Positions 7,794 to 16,391 of a DNA stretch of 40,195 nt are shown here, piece after piece. Numbering within the stretch: position 1 is the first letter of the stretch; the number at the start of each line of letters is the position of its first letter. The DNA is taken from NCBI GenBank assembly GCA_028823035.1, contig JAPKCI010000033.1, forward strand, positions 1-40,195. Reading direction: 5' to 3'. Both the position numbers and the translations under genes were made by a program. This DNA is from Rubripirellula sp. (GTDB lineage: Bacteria; Planctomycetota; Planctomycetia; Pirellulales; Pirellulaceae). The notes beneath the pieces were generated by a model. The model saw nothing but the letters and a program-made list of their open reading frames with translations, was not told where the DNA came from and searched no databases.

Positions 7794-8846
7794 ATGCACA
7801 AACTCAATTTCGTATCGGCCTCATTCATTGTTTCTATAGCACTTCTGGCGGCGGGTAGCTCAGGTGGCTTAACGGCAGAGGAACCTCAGATCCTACAGGT
7901 CAGTAGCGAGGAAGCTATTGCGTCTGATTATTCGCATCAGCGAGCGGTAGATTTTTTGGACCGCACTTCGATGGCCTGGACAAAGAAGTACAAGTGCTTC
8001 ACTTGCCATACCAATTTTGCTCACCTCATTGCAGTTTCTGAACTTGAGCAACGGCCAGAGTATTTCCAGGAAGTTCGAACAGCACTGGATGATCTCGTTC
8101 AGAAACGCTGGCCAGAGAAAGGCCCGAGATGGGATGCCGAAGTGGTGATGGCAGCAATGACGCTGACCGTCGTCGACAGAAATCTTGGCGAGCCTCTGAG
8201 TCAAAGCGCCAAGCTTGCTTTGGATGAAATGTGGCAGGTTCAGCAATCCGATGGGGGATTTGATTGGTTGAAATGCGACTGGCCACCCATGGAATCTGAT
8301 GATCAGTACGGCGCCGTGGTAGCTGCGGTTGCTGTGAGTGCCGCCCCCGAGGAATACCTTCAACAGAAGCAAGTTCAGGACGGCATTGCGAGTTTGGAGA
8401 ATTATCTGAGCCAAAGTAAGAAACAGGATTTGAGATTGCATCATCGTGCGATCCTGTTGTGGGCTCAGTCACTCAAGTCAGGTTGGCTGACTCAAAAAGA
8501 AATCGATTCAACCATTGCAGATCTGACTGCACTGCAGAGGCCAGATGGTGGTTGGAATACGCCTTCGTTGGGAAAGTGGGACAGGGAGGATGGGGGTGTG
8601 GCTGATGTGACGACCAGTGATGGTTACGGAACGGGCTTTGCCGTCTTGATGCTCATCAAGGCAGGAATGAACAGAGATAATGTGGTGATCAAAAATGGAC
8701 TGTCCTGGCTTAAAAAGAACCAGAGAGAAAGCGGGCGTTGGTACACACGATCGGTGAGTCGAGATAGCCGCCACTTTCTGACGCATGCGGGAACTGCGAT
8801 GGCCATCATGGCGATGCAGGCATGTGCCGAGCATGAAGAAGGCTGA
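7794..8846 (+). CDS. Secreted squalene-cyclase-like (QW-repeat) protein with one CxxCH
   Basis: The 350-residue product starts with a signal peptide (basic start, hydrophobic stretch, likely cut after GGLTA). A single c-type haem motif, CFTCH (residues 68-72), follows. The remainder is an alpha/alpha-barrel of the prenyltransferase/squalene-hopene cyclase class, shown by three QW-type motifs: QQSDGGFDW, LQRPDGGWN and NQRESGRWY. The catalytic DxDD motif of true squalene-hopene cyclases is not seen, and the length is about half of theirs, so hopanoid synthesis is unlikely. Start at ATG 7794; a TTG at 7782 is possible. It is convergent with the minus-strand sulfatase cluster. Its role is unknown; an envelope protein that may bind haem is inference. 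Confidence 0.75.
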   Translation: MHKLNFVSASFIVSIALLAAGSSGGLTAEEPQILQVSSEEAIASDYSHQRAVDFLDRTSMAWTKKYKCFTCHTNFAHLIAVSELEQRPEYFQEVRTALDDLVQKRWPEKGPRWDAEVVMAAMTLTVVDRNLGEPLSQSAKLALDEMWQVQQSDGGFDWLKCDWPPMESDDQYGAVVAAVAVSAAPEEYLQQKQVQDGIASLENYLSQSKKQDLRLHHRAILLWAQSLKSGWLTQKEIDSTIADLTALQRPDGGWNTPSLGKWDREDGGVADVTTSDGYGTGFAVLMLIKAGMNRDNVVIKNGLSWLKKNQRESGRWYTRSVSRDSRHFLTHAGTAMAIMAMQACAEHEEG

Positions 8847-8885
8847 TTCTTTCAGAGTTTGCACTTGCCGGTTGTGGTTTCGATC

Positions 8886-8902
8886 AACTCTTCCCAAGAG
8901 TT
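8886..8902. terminator. Possible bidirectional terminator hairpin
   Basis: A 7-bp inverted repeat (aactctt-ccc-aagagtt) sits in the 66-base gap between two convergent genes. No T tract follows, so this rests on position and symmetry alone. Confidence 0.25.
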
Positions 8903-8912
8903 CTGCTGCTGG

Positions 8913-10262
8913 TCATTCTGTCGGCAAATCGATGCCGATATGCTCCAGATGATTCCTCACCAATCCGGCGACCTGATGATTGAGGGTGCTGTCAGAGCTC
9001 CCTGTCAGTGGCATGTCTCGTTCGGACGATTTGACTATGCAGCTTGTCATGCCACTTGAAAGCGACGGGGTTGTCGCTTGGATGTTGAATGCTGAATTAC
9101 CGATTCCCAGATCCTGTATCGAATGAGTAGAAATTCGAACGGTCTTTCGAATGAATAACGCGCCGATGGACCCACTCAGTTGTTCATGGTCCATGTTGAT
9201 TTTCACTCTTCCTCGGAGCAGAAAAATGAGAACGCTGAGCGGTACAAGTCCGACAGCAAGGAACAGGAGCGGAAAAAGGGCGAAGAGCAAACTGACGTCA
9301 TCAGTGGAAAAGAGGATGCCAAAGAGTAACACCAATGTGATGCCGTACCAGAATGTACAGAAGACGGCAAGGAATGCAGTTATGATGTACATAATGGGGT
9401 GAGCAATCTTGAATCGATAGCTGAATGCCAAAGTTTCGTTGTCGTCAAGTTCAATGCGAATTGAAGAGTCGCGTGGTAGTTTGTCGGGCGAAATTGACGG
9501 TGGGCGTTCGAGGATGAATGTCTTACGACCTTTGGGGTCTTCTAACACATTTTGCAGATGTCCTTCACGGTTGGTGCGGGGCTCCGCGTACCTGCCCTTA
9601 ATGACATGCTCTTCATTGCACTGCTTGCATGTAATGTTACCGTTTCCCTGTGGGAGTTCAGCACCACAGTTGGTGCACGGATAGGACTGATCTGATAATG
9701 CATCCCCATAGCTGTTGCGGAGGAAATTATTGATGGCTCCCGCGAGCCAGCTTTTTTCCTCGTAGGAGAGCCGCGTGGCAAATTTGGGTTCTTTTTGGAG
9801 TTGATCTGCGGCTCGAATGCGAATTGCATAAACAGGCGATTCGTTTTGCTGGTAGGCCTCAACTAGTTCCGCCAGTGAATTCTCATCCAGTGAAACTGTC
9901 TCGAATTTTTGGCGTTTAAACCATGTTCGCTGGAGGGCGAATTGGTCAGCTGTCACTGCGATTGAAATTTTGGTGAATCGCATCCGCAGCCATGCGTACA
10001 GAATCCCAAAACCCAAGGCGTAAAAGACCGAGAAGAAAAGCAGTAAAAATAGTTTGGGAGGCGGTTTCCCCCCGTCCCAGTTGTTGTCAGGGACCAGCAG
10101 GAAAACAACGCTAATTGGAACGAGGATAGCTAGCCATGCAAGTCCGAAGAAGCCAAGAAATCGGCATCTTGCTCCCCCCGGTGGAATGGTGACGACCAGT
10201 TGCTCGTCTGATGACTCAACCAGTTCAATGCCGACACCGGCGGGGGGCGGAACGGTATTCAT
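8913..10262 (-). CDS. Membrane protein with internal duplication and zinc ribbon
   Basis: A 449-residue protein of unknown function. It has four predicted membrane helices in two pairs (about residues 36-57, 70-92, 288-318, 326-350). Each pair is preceded by a short beta-rich stretch and followed by a soluble beta/alpha domain ending in a helix (AGAINNFLRN, AGLVRNHLEH). This suggests two copies of a 'two helices plus PH-like domain' module. Between the copies lies a zinc ribbon, CTNC (196-199) with CKQC (212-215). It begins 70 bases downstream of the sulfatase stop on the same strand and could be the last gene of that cluster. No catalytic motif is visible. The PH-like label is inference from layout. 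Confidence 0.7.
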   Translation of the reverse strand: MNTVPPPAGVGIELVESSDEQLVVTIPPGGARCRFLGFFGLAWLAILVPISVVFLLVPDNNWDGGKPPPKLFLLLFFSVFYALGFGILYAWLRMRFTKISIAVTADQFALQRTWFKRQKFETVSLDENSLAELVEAYQQNESPVYAIRIRAADQLQKEPKFATRLSYEEKSWLAGAINNFLRNSYGDALSDQSYPCTNCGAELPQGNGNITCKQCNEEHVIKGRYAEPRTNREGHLQNVLEDPKGRKTFILERPPSISPDKLPRDSSIRIELDDNETLAFSYRFKIAHPIMYIITAFLAVFCTFWYGITLVLLFGILFSTDDVSLLFALFPLLFLAVGLVPLSVLIFLLRGRVKINMDHEQLSGSIGALFIRKTVRISTHSIQDLGIGNSAFNIQATTPSLSSGMTSCIVKSSERDMPLTGSSDSTLNHQVAGLVRNHLEHIGIDLPTE

Positions 10263-10332
10263 GGACGATTCTGTTGCGGTTTGTGTTTTCTGATCGGGTT
10301 ATTTGGCTGCCGAATTTCCAGTATCACGCGGT

Positions 10333-12186
10333 CTATTGTGACTTAGTCGCATGATCAATTAGTTTCCCGACATACTTCCCGAGTCGAATGGGTGGTTTTT
10401 TTGCTTGTCGTGGAAGACTCTCCAGTTGTTTTCTTTCCGCAGCAGTCAGGTTTGCATTCATGTCAAGAACATTCAGTGCAGCGACAGCCGCAAAGTGACC
10501 GTGGCGGTTTACGTCAGCAAGTTCAATGAGCCGCTCGACAGCATTTCGCCGAGTAGAACTGCTTGCATTGGAAAGCAGCCCGTCGCAGGCGGTGATCGCC
10601 ACACTGGGTGACTCATCGTCGCTGGCAGCAATCAAAGCTTTGTTTCGCTTGGTATCGGTTGCAGACCGCGTCGCCAGTCCACGGACTGCCCAGAAACGTA
10701 TCCCACTTTGAGGATCAGTCGAAAGTTTCACCAGTTTTTGAATCGAGTATCCATTACTTTGGTCCATCGAATGAAAAGCAACGTCCGACAAACGGGCAAA
10801 GAGTTCCTTGTGGCGTAGCGCGTATTCCCGAGGAGATTGTGAACCTGCCAGACGGTGCATTTCAGCTTCGGGTAATAAACCCAAGTCAAGCGTCTCTCGC
10901 ATCCATGTTTGTAGCGTGTTCCGCAGTTCAGCTGTTTTTTCTCGGTGCGCAGGTGAGTCTGCCAGATTGCTTATTTCATCAGGATCATTTTGCAGGTCAA
11001 ATAATTCCTCGACGGGTTTGTTTTGCCAGAATTTTGCCTGGGCGGCGTTCAGTTCTCCGGCCCGGTACATTTCGTTCCAAACCCTCGTTGTTGGCGTCTG
11101 GAACATGTAATCGACATGCTTGAGATAAGGGCGGTCCGGATAGAAATGACGCATGTAAACAAAACGACCATCGGTACAGGTGCGAACCATATCGACTCGT
11201 TCGTCCATTCGTCCACGGTATCCAAATAGATATTTTTTTTCCGGTCCGATGTGGGCTCCAGCAAATGGAATCCCCTGCATGTTGGCTGGAGGTTTCGTGC
11301 CTGTGAGGCCAATTGCGGTGGGGCCTAGGTCGACGAAAGAGACAAGGCGGTCGGAGACTTTCCCAGGTGCATAGTCGGGTGGGGCTAAATGTCTGAATTT
11401 CCCAGGCACATGCAACAGAAGTGGTACACGAAGTCCCGAGTCGAAGGGCCAGCGTTTGCTGCGCGGCATCCCGCTGCCGTGGTCCCCGTAGTAGAAGATG
11501 ATGGTTGAGTCATTCAGCCCATCCACTTTCAATTGTGCCAAAAGATCCCCAACTTGCTGATCCATCTCGGTCATCTTGTCGTAGTATTGTGCCCAGTCCA
11601 GTCGGACCTCTGGGGTGTCAGGATGGTAAGCTGGCAGCGGTGCTTTCGCCGGGTCGTGTTTGAGTTGGTGTGGTCGGGTTCGAATCTTGCTTTCGTGGCT
11701 GACCGTGAAATTGAAAACGGCAAAGAACGGTGTGTTCCCGTTGGGACGATCTCGCCAATGTGCTGTTCTGCCACTGTCGTCCCACCCGCCGTCTTCGCTG
11801 GCGAAGTTGTAGTCCTTTTTGGAATTGTTCGTGCAGTAGTAACCTGCCTTTCGAAGGACGTCGGGATAGGTGCTGAAATTGTCAGGCAGTGTGACGCCAC
11901 TTCGCATGTGATGACCGCCCAGGCTGGTGGCATACATTCCAGAAATGATCGTTGTTCTCGCTGGTGCGCACACTGGAGCATTCGACCAGCAACGATGATA
12001 ACGCAAAGATTTTTCTGCAAGCGAATCAATGTTGGGTGTATTGGCATAGCTGTCGCCATAACAGCCCAGTTCAGGGCCATTGTCTTCACTAGTGATCCAG
12101 AGAATGTTGGGTTTTTCTGCGGCGAATGAAGTAGTGGCAAGCAGCAGCGCAAAGAGAATCGGGTTGCTGAATCGTGCGGGTATCAT
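10333..12186 (-). CDS. Secreted sulfatase with HEAT-like C-terminus
   Basis: A type I (formylglycine) sulfatase of 617 residues with a signal peptide (cut near SFAA). The maturation motif CAPAR begins at Cys73 and matches C-x-P-x-R, where Cys is converted to formylglycine. Metal-binding regions are visible as NILWITSEDNG near the N-terminus and YYGDHGSG near residue 240. The catalytic domain resembles N-sulfoglucosamine sulfohydrolase/arylsulfatase types. The last 130 residues look like HEAT repeats (AVRGLATRSATDTKRNKALI, SVAITACDGLL). The gene follows DUF1501 by 22 bases and is probably co-transcribed with it and the PSCyt1 gene. The substrate is likely a sulfate ester or N-sulfate on a polysaccharide; which one cannot be read from the sequence. 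Confidence 0.92.
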   Translation of the reverse strand: MIPARFSNPILFALLLATTSFAAEKPNILWITSEDNGPELGCYGDSYANTPNIDSLAEKSLRYHRCWSNAPVCAPARTTIISGMYATSLGGHHMRSGVTLPDNFSTYPDVLRKAGYYCTNNSKKDYNFASEDGGWDDSGRTAHWRDRPNGNTPFFAVFNFTVSHESKIRTRPHQLKHDPAKAPLPAYHPDTPEVRLDWAQYYDKMTEMDQQVGDLLAQLKVDGLNDSTIIFYYGDHGSGMPRSKRWPFDSGLRVPLLLHVPGKFRHLAPPDYAPGKVSDRLVSFVDLGPTAIGLTGTKPPANMQGIPFAGAHIGPEKKYLFGYRGRMDERVDMVRTCTDGRFVYMRHFYPDRPYLKHVDYMFQTPTTRVWNEMYRAGELNAAQAKFWQNKPVEELFDLQNDPDEISNLADSPAHREKTAELRNTLQTWMRETLDLGLLPEAEMHRLAGSQSPREYALRHKELFARLSDVAFHSMDQSNGYSIQKLVKLSTDPQSGIRFWAVRGLATRSATDTKRNKALIAASDDESPSVAITACDGLLSNASSSTRRNAVERLIELADVNRHGHFAAVAALNVLDMNANLTAAERKQLESLPRQAKKPPIRLGKYVGKLIDHATKSQ

Positions 12187-12208
12187 GAGAAAGGTTCCAA
12201 GTGAAAAG

Positions 12209-13621
12209 TCAAGCGATGAGATCGTGTACTACCTGACCGTGAACATCTGTTAGACGGTAGTCTCGACCGGAGTACCGGAATGTCAGGCGTTTGTGGTTGA
12301 GTCCCATTTGATGCAGGATTGTGGCATGCAGGTCATGCACATGGACACGGTTTTCCACGGCATGCATCCCGAATTCGTCCGTTGCCCCGTAGGTCAAACC
12401 GCCACGGATGCCGCCACCCGCCATGAACATGGAAAATCCAGTGTGGTGATGGTCTCTTCCAGCGTTTTTTGTGTTCTTGGATTTGTCAACTTGAGCGTAG
12501 GGAGTGCGTCCAAATTCTCCACCCCAGATGACAAGGGTGTCATCCAGCAGGCCCCTCTTTTTTAAATCGGAGATCAAAGCTGCGGTGCCACGATCAGCGT
12601 CGCTGCACAGCTTGCGATGTGAATCGTTGTTGTTTTTATGAGTATCCCACGGTTGTTTCTGACCCTTGCTGACATAGAACACCTGCACGACACGGACCCC
12701 GCGTTCCAACAGGCGGCGTCCCAGCAGGCAACTGCGTCCGTATTCGCTGTTGCCATACGATTCACGCGTGACCTTTGATTCCAGCGACAGGTCGAACGCT
12801 TCGGACGCCTCTCGCTGCATCTGAAATGCAAGTTCCATTGAACGGATGTGTGTTTCCAGCGAAGGTTCACTCTGGCGGGACTCGAGATGTTGGGCATTGA
12901 GTGCACGCAGTAATTGCAGTTGTTTTAATTGTGAGCTGGGACTCAGGTTGGGATGACTGATGTTGTCGATCAATTTGTCCACTTCCGTGTGGTTTGTATT
13001 GATTTCGACACCTTGATGTTGTCCGGGCAGGAAGGCGTTGGACCACAGTTGAGGTCCAACTACAGGCAAACCAGGGCATAAGGCAACGAATGCTGGGAGG
13101 TTCTCGTTTTCAGTGCCTAAACCATAGGACAGCCACGAACCCATGCTGGGCCGTGTTGGCTGTTGATGACCAGACTGCATTAACAATAAACCGGGTTCGT
13201 GATTGGGGACATCGGTGTGCATGGAGCGAATGACGCACAGGTTGTCCGCGTGTCGCGAAAGCTTTGGTAATAATTCGCTCATGACAACTCCGCTCTCGCC
13301 CTGCGGAGCGAATTTGAAGGGTGATGGCATGTATCCGGCGGCACGGTTCTTTCCCGCGATATCTTCCGCCGGGGATTCTCCTTCGTGGGTGGCCAGCATT
13401 GGTTTGGGGTCGAAAGTGTCGACGTGCGATGGGGCTCCATTCATAAACAAAAAAATCACCCGTTTCGCACGGGGTGCATGGTGCACGACTCCTGGAATGT
13501 CACCGTCAGTGGATCTGATGGTGGTCCCACTGGCTGACTGGAGAGCACCGCACAGACCAATCGTGCCAAAACCGGTGGCAGATCTACGGAGCATTTCGCG
13601 ACGTGAGTACAGTGATTGCAT
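12209..13621 (-). CDS. DUF1501 protein, Tat-type signal
   Basis: A 470-residue DUF1501 protein. This family has an alkaline-phosphatase/sulfatase-like fold and is greatly expanded in planctomycetes; its reaction is unknown. The N-terminus has arginine pairs before a hydrophobic stretch (SRREMLRRSATGFG), consistent with Tat export. Family landmarks include KRVIFLFMNGAPSHVDTFDPK near residue 55, VIWGGEFGRTP near 370 and GRDHHHTGFSMFMAGGG near 390. The ATG follows the stop of the upstream PSCyt1 gene by one base (TGA-A-ATG), so the two are translationally coupled and almost certainly one operon. The sulfatase lies 22 bases downstream. Confidence 0.92.
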   Translation of the reverse strand: MQSLYSRREMLRRSATGFGTIGLCGALQSASGTTIRSTDGDIPGVVHHAPRAKRVIFLFMNGAPSHVDTFDPKPMLATHEGESPAEDIAGKNRAAGYMPSPFKFAPQGESGVVMSELLPKLSRHADNLCVIRSMHTDVPNHEPGLLLMQSGHQQPTRPSMGSWLSYGLGTENENLPAFVALCPGLPVVGPQLWSNAFLPGQHQGVEINTNHTEVDKLIDNISHPNLSPSSQLKQLQLLRALNAQHLESRQSEPSLETHIRSMELAFQMQREASEAFDLSLESKVTRESYGNSEYGRSCLLGRRLLERGVRVVQVFYVSKGQKQPWDTHKNNNDSHRKLCSDADRGTAALISDLKKRGLLDDTLVIWGGEFGRTPYAQVDKSKNTKNAGRDHHHTGFSMFMAGGGIRGGLTYGATDEFGMHAVENRVHVHDLHATILHQMGLNHKRLTFRYSGRDYRLTDVHGQVVHDLIA

Positions 13622-13622
13622 T

Positions 13623-15773
13623 TCAGTCCACCATGAACATTTCGTTGCTGATCAGCAGTGCTTGAGCGTATTGTGTCCAGATATCTGCATCTTCTTGGGC
13701 CACAAACTTTTCTGCAAGTGATATTTCCGTTGGGTTGGGTTCCCTCGAAAACAGCAGTTTGTAGGCCCATTCAATCTTGGAACGATTGGAACCGCCATGC
13801 TGGGTGAGTCGTGTTGCCAAAGCATCTGCCTGATGGGCCATGAATGGACTGTTAAGCAGAAACAGTTTCTGAAGGGGGGTGGTAGTTTCGAATCGAAGGG
13901 CACTGTGCGCATTCGGATCGGGAAAGTCAAAGCGAGCGAGCATGGGATTCAGGTTCATGCGACTGATCTGACTATACAGTGTCCTGCGATGTTCTTGAGG
14001 CTGATCGGGCTTGATCGAAGGTCCTCCGACAGTCGAACTCAGGCGGCCCGAAACCGATAGGATGGCATCACGATAAGACTCGATACTCAAACGTCTTAAA
14101 GTCATTCTACTGAGTAGGCGATTTTCAGGGTCGATACGACGTTTGGCACTGCTGAGGTGGCTGCTTTGCGCGTAGGTGGACGATAGCACGATTTCCCGCT
14201 GCAACCATTTCCACGACCAGCCATGGTCCATGAACCTGACGGCCAGATCATCCAACAATTCGGGATGGGTCGGTTTTTCTCCCAGGGCCCCGAAATTACT
14301 GGGGGTACCCACAAGGGGTTGCCCCAACAGTTGTTCCCAAACTCTGTTCACCAGTACCCTCGCTGTCAGCGGGTTGGATCTGGCAGTGATCGCAGCAGCA
14401 AGGTCGCCTCGGCCGCTGCCATTGTTGAATCGAACAGGTTCCGCAGAGAGCACTGTAAGAAATCTTCGCGGCACAACTTCTCCCTGTTTGTTGACGTCGC
14501 CGCGGATCATCAAGTTGATATCCTTTGGTTGGCCATCGCGAACGATGTGGTAGGCGTCCTTTGGTTTTTTTGCTTGTCCATTATCCTGTTTTTCAACGGT
14601 TTCATTGACAGGGCGATTGAACATTTCTGTGCTCGCAAAAACCCCTGCCAACGCGTAGTAGTCGGATGTTGGAATGGGGTCGTATTTGTGGTCATGGCAA
14701 CGGGCGCAGGCAACTGTTAAACCCAGCAATCCCCGTGAGACTGTATCGATGCGATCTTCCCACTCATCCGCCAACACCTCGGGGCTGTTTCGGCGGTAGT
14801 ATTTGGGGCCCAATCCGAGGAATCCTAACGCAATGTGCTCACGCTTATCGTCGGGAACGATCAGGTCGGCTGCCAACTGCATTCGAACAAACTGGTCGTA
14901 GGGAAAATCATTCGCGATGGCATTGATTACCCAGTCGCGGTAGTGATGCGCGTTGGGATAGGTCAGCGAATCATTACTGCCAACTTTATGTGCTTGGTCT
15001 TCGGCATAGCGAGCCACGTCCAGCCAAACACGGGACCACCGCTCCGCATGCTCAGGTGAGGCAAGGAACGTATCAACGAGTCGCCGCTTACTGCCAGGGC
15101 GATTGTCGCTGACATAGCGGTTCACTTCACCGGGCGTCGGTGGTAAGCCGCGGAGATCAAATGACAGTCGGCGAATGAACGTAGCACGGTCTGCGGCGCT
15201 GTTGGGACTGAGGTTGGCGCCTTCTAAATCAGCCAAAACAAAACTGTCGATGGGCGTTGTGGGCCACGTCGAGTTGATCGTATTCGGGGCAGCGTGGATC
15301 ATGGGTGACTGAAAAGCCCATTGCGAGCGCGCGGCTGGCCAATCGATTGTGGGTTCGTTGCGGGCGGATTCTTTTTGTTGCGAGTCCCGTGGATCGACCG
15401 CGCCCGCTGAGATCCATGTTTCGAAGTCGCGGATGATTCGGGGTGCCAGTTTTCCCCTTGGGGGCATTTTGAGATCGCCATACTGAATCGCTGCGATTAA
15501 TAAACTGTCATCCGGTTTACCCGCCGCTATCGCCGGTCCGGAATCTCCCCCACGAGCCATCGCAACCGGGTCATCTAACCTGAGCCCACCCTGAACCGCA
15601 TCTGGATCCCCGGCATGGCATTCGTAGCAGTACTTGACCATGGCCGGACGTATTTTCTGTTCAAACAAATCAGTTTTGTCATCAGCCTGTACACTCAATG
15701 GCAGGCTGGTTCCAAGGACTAGCCAAGCCAGGTGGAAAAGTTCACGTGAGAAAAAAAAACTTGTTTTCAACAC
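13623..15773 (-). CDS. PSCyt1/DUF1549/DUF1553 secreted cytochrome-like protein
   Basis: A 716-residue exported protein with the planctomycete arrangement: signal peptide (cut near SVQA), an N-terminal PSCyt1 domain with haem motif CYECH (residues 49-53) and the distal segment LKMPPRGKL, DUF1549 (about 170-370) containing a second CxxCH (CARCH, 356-360), and a C-terminal DUF1553 (about 450-700) with NPLTARVLVNRVWEQLLG and the end FLLNSPFM. It is the first gene of a cluster with DUF1501 (1-base gap) and a sulfatase. A role in electron transfer or in handling polysaccharides at the envelope has been proposed for such pairs but is not demonstrated. Length is normal for the short form of this family. 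Confidence 0.93.
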   Translation of the reverse strand: MLKTSFFFSRELFHLAWLVLGTSLPLSVQADDKTDLFEQKIRPAMVKYCYECHAGDPDAVQGGLRLDDPVAMARGGDSGPAIAAGKPDDSLLIAAIQYGDLKMPPRGKLAPRIIRDFETWISAGAVDPRDSQQKESARNEPTIDWPAARSQWAFQSPMIHAAPNTINSTWPTTPIDSFVLADLEGANLSPNSAADRATFIRRLSFDLRGLPPTPGEVNRYVSDNRPGSKRRLVDTFLASPEHAERWSRVWLDVARYAEDQAHKVGSNDSLTYPNAHHYRDWVINAIANDFPYDQFVRMQLAADLIVPDDKREHIALGFLGLGPKYYRRNSPEVLADEWEDRIDTVSRGLLGLTVACARCHDHKYDPIPTSDYYALAGVFASTEMFNRPVNETVEKQDNGQAKKPKDAYHIVRDGQPKDINLMIRGDVNKQGEVVPRRFLTVLSAEPVRFNNGSGRGDLAAAITARSNPLTARVLVNRVWEQLLGQPLVGTPSNFGALGEKPTHPELLDDLAVRFMDHGWSWKWLQREIVLSSTYAQSSHLSSAKRRIDPENRLLSRMTLRRLSIESYRDAILSVSGRLSSTVGGPSIKPDQPQEHRRTLYSQISRMNLNPMLARFDFPDPNAHSALRFETTTPLQKLFLLNSPFMAHQADALATRLTQHGGSNRSKIEWAYKLLFSREPNPTEISLAEKFVAQEDADIWTQYAQALLISNEMFMVD

Positions 15774-15991
15774 GGTCTACTTGCTTGAGGGAGGGATGAG
15801 TGGAGCGGAGCGGAGTAATCTCGGCGTATTTCGGTTGCGTGCTGCCGCAGCGAGCGTCTTGAATTATAGAGCAAACCCAACGTGTTACCAAACGAAAGCA
15901 GACATTCGGATTATCGGTTCGCGAAAGTGAAATTGTCGGTCGGTACAACAAAGTAATCAATCTGCAACGCGAATCCTTGCTCGCATTTTCT

Positions 15992-16372
15992 TCAAGTTCG
16001 GTGGAAATGAACATGCTTCCACCGGCCGTCGATTCGTTGCCATATCCGTGTTTCCTGAGTGGAACTGGTGGTGCTTTTGCCGTCGCTTCCAACTCGCTGG
16101 GTCAAACGGATGTAGGCAATCAATGCCGCGTCTGTCCCCAACATCCGGACAGATGGGCTGCTTAGTGTGGTGGTGACATTCGCATACGGAGATTCGTCCT
16201 GCATATCAAAATAGTGCTTGTGAAAGCCCATGCCTTGGACCAGATAACCCTGAGCTTCAGGTTCATACGCAGTCAGGTCCTCGGCGCATAAATCTGTGTA
16301 GGTTTGCCAGTCACAATGGGTGATCGATTCGACCAGTCGACGTGTTAGATCAATGATTTCAGTGAGTGGCAT
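15992..16372 (-). CDS. Stand-alone CaMKII association-domain (hub) homologue
   Basis: A 126-residue protein made of one cystatin/SnoaL-like fold domain. It closely matches the association domain of calcium/calmodulin-dependent protein kinase II: EIIDLTRRLVESI, DWQTYTDLC, LTAYEPEAQGYLVQGMGFHK, AALIAYIRLTQRV and the end QETRIWQRIDGRWKHVHFHR each align with the eukaryotic hub ([46 protein letters not shown], from memory). No kinase domain is present. It starts 19 bases after the thiL stop on the same strand and is probably co-transcribed with it. The family is expected to form ring oligomers with a ligand pocket; here the ligand and role are unknown. No signal peptide, so cytoplasmic. Confidence 0.9.
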   Translation of the reverse strand: MPLTEIIDLTRRLVESITHCDWQTYTDLCAEDLTAYEPEAQGYLVQGMGFHKHYFDMQDESPYANVTTTLSSPSVRMLGTDAALIAYIRLTQRVGSDGKSTTSSTQETRIWQRIDGRWKHVHFHRT

Positions 16373-16391
16373 GATGGAGGTGTTCCGTTGT

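Noticed and set aside
11533-12129. 198-codon frame antisense to the sulfatase
   Set aside because: The sulfatase on the other strand has clear catalytic motifs; this frame has none and no upstream signals.
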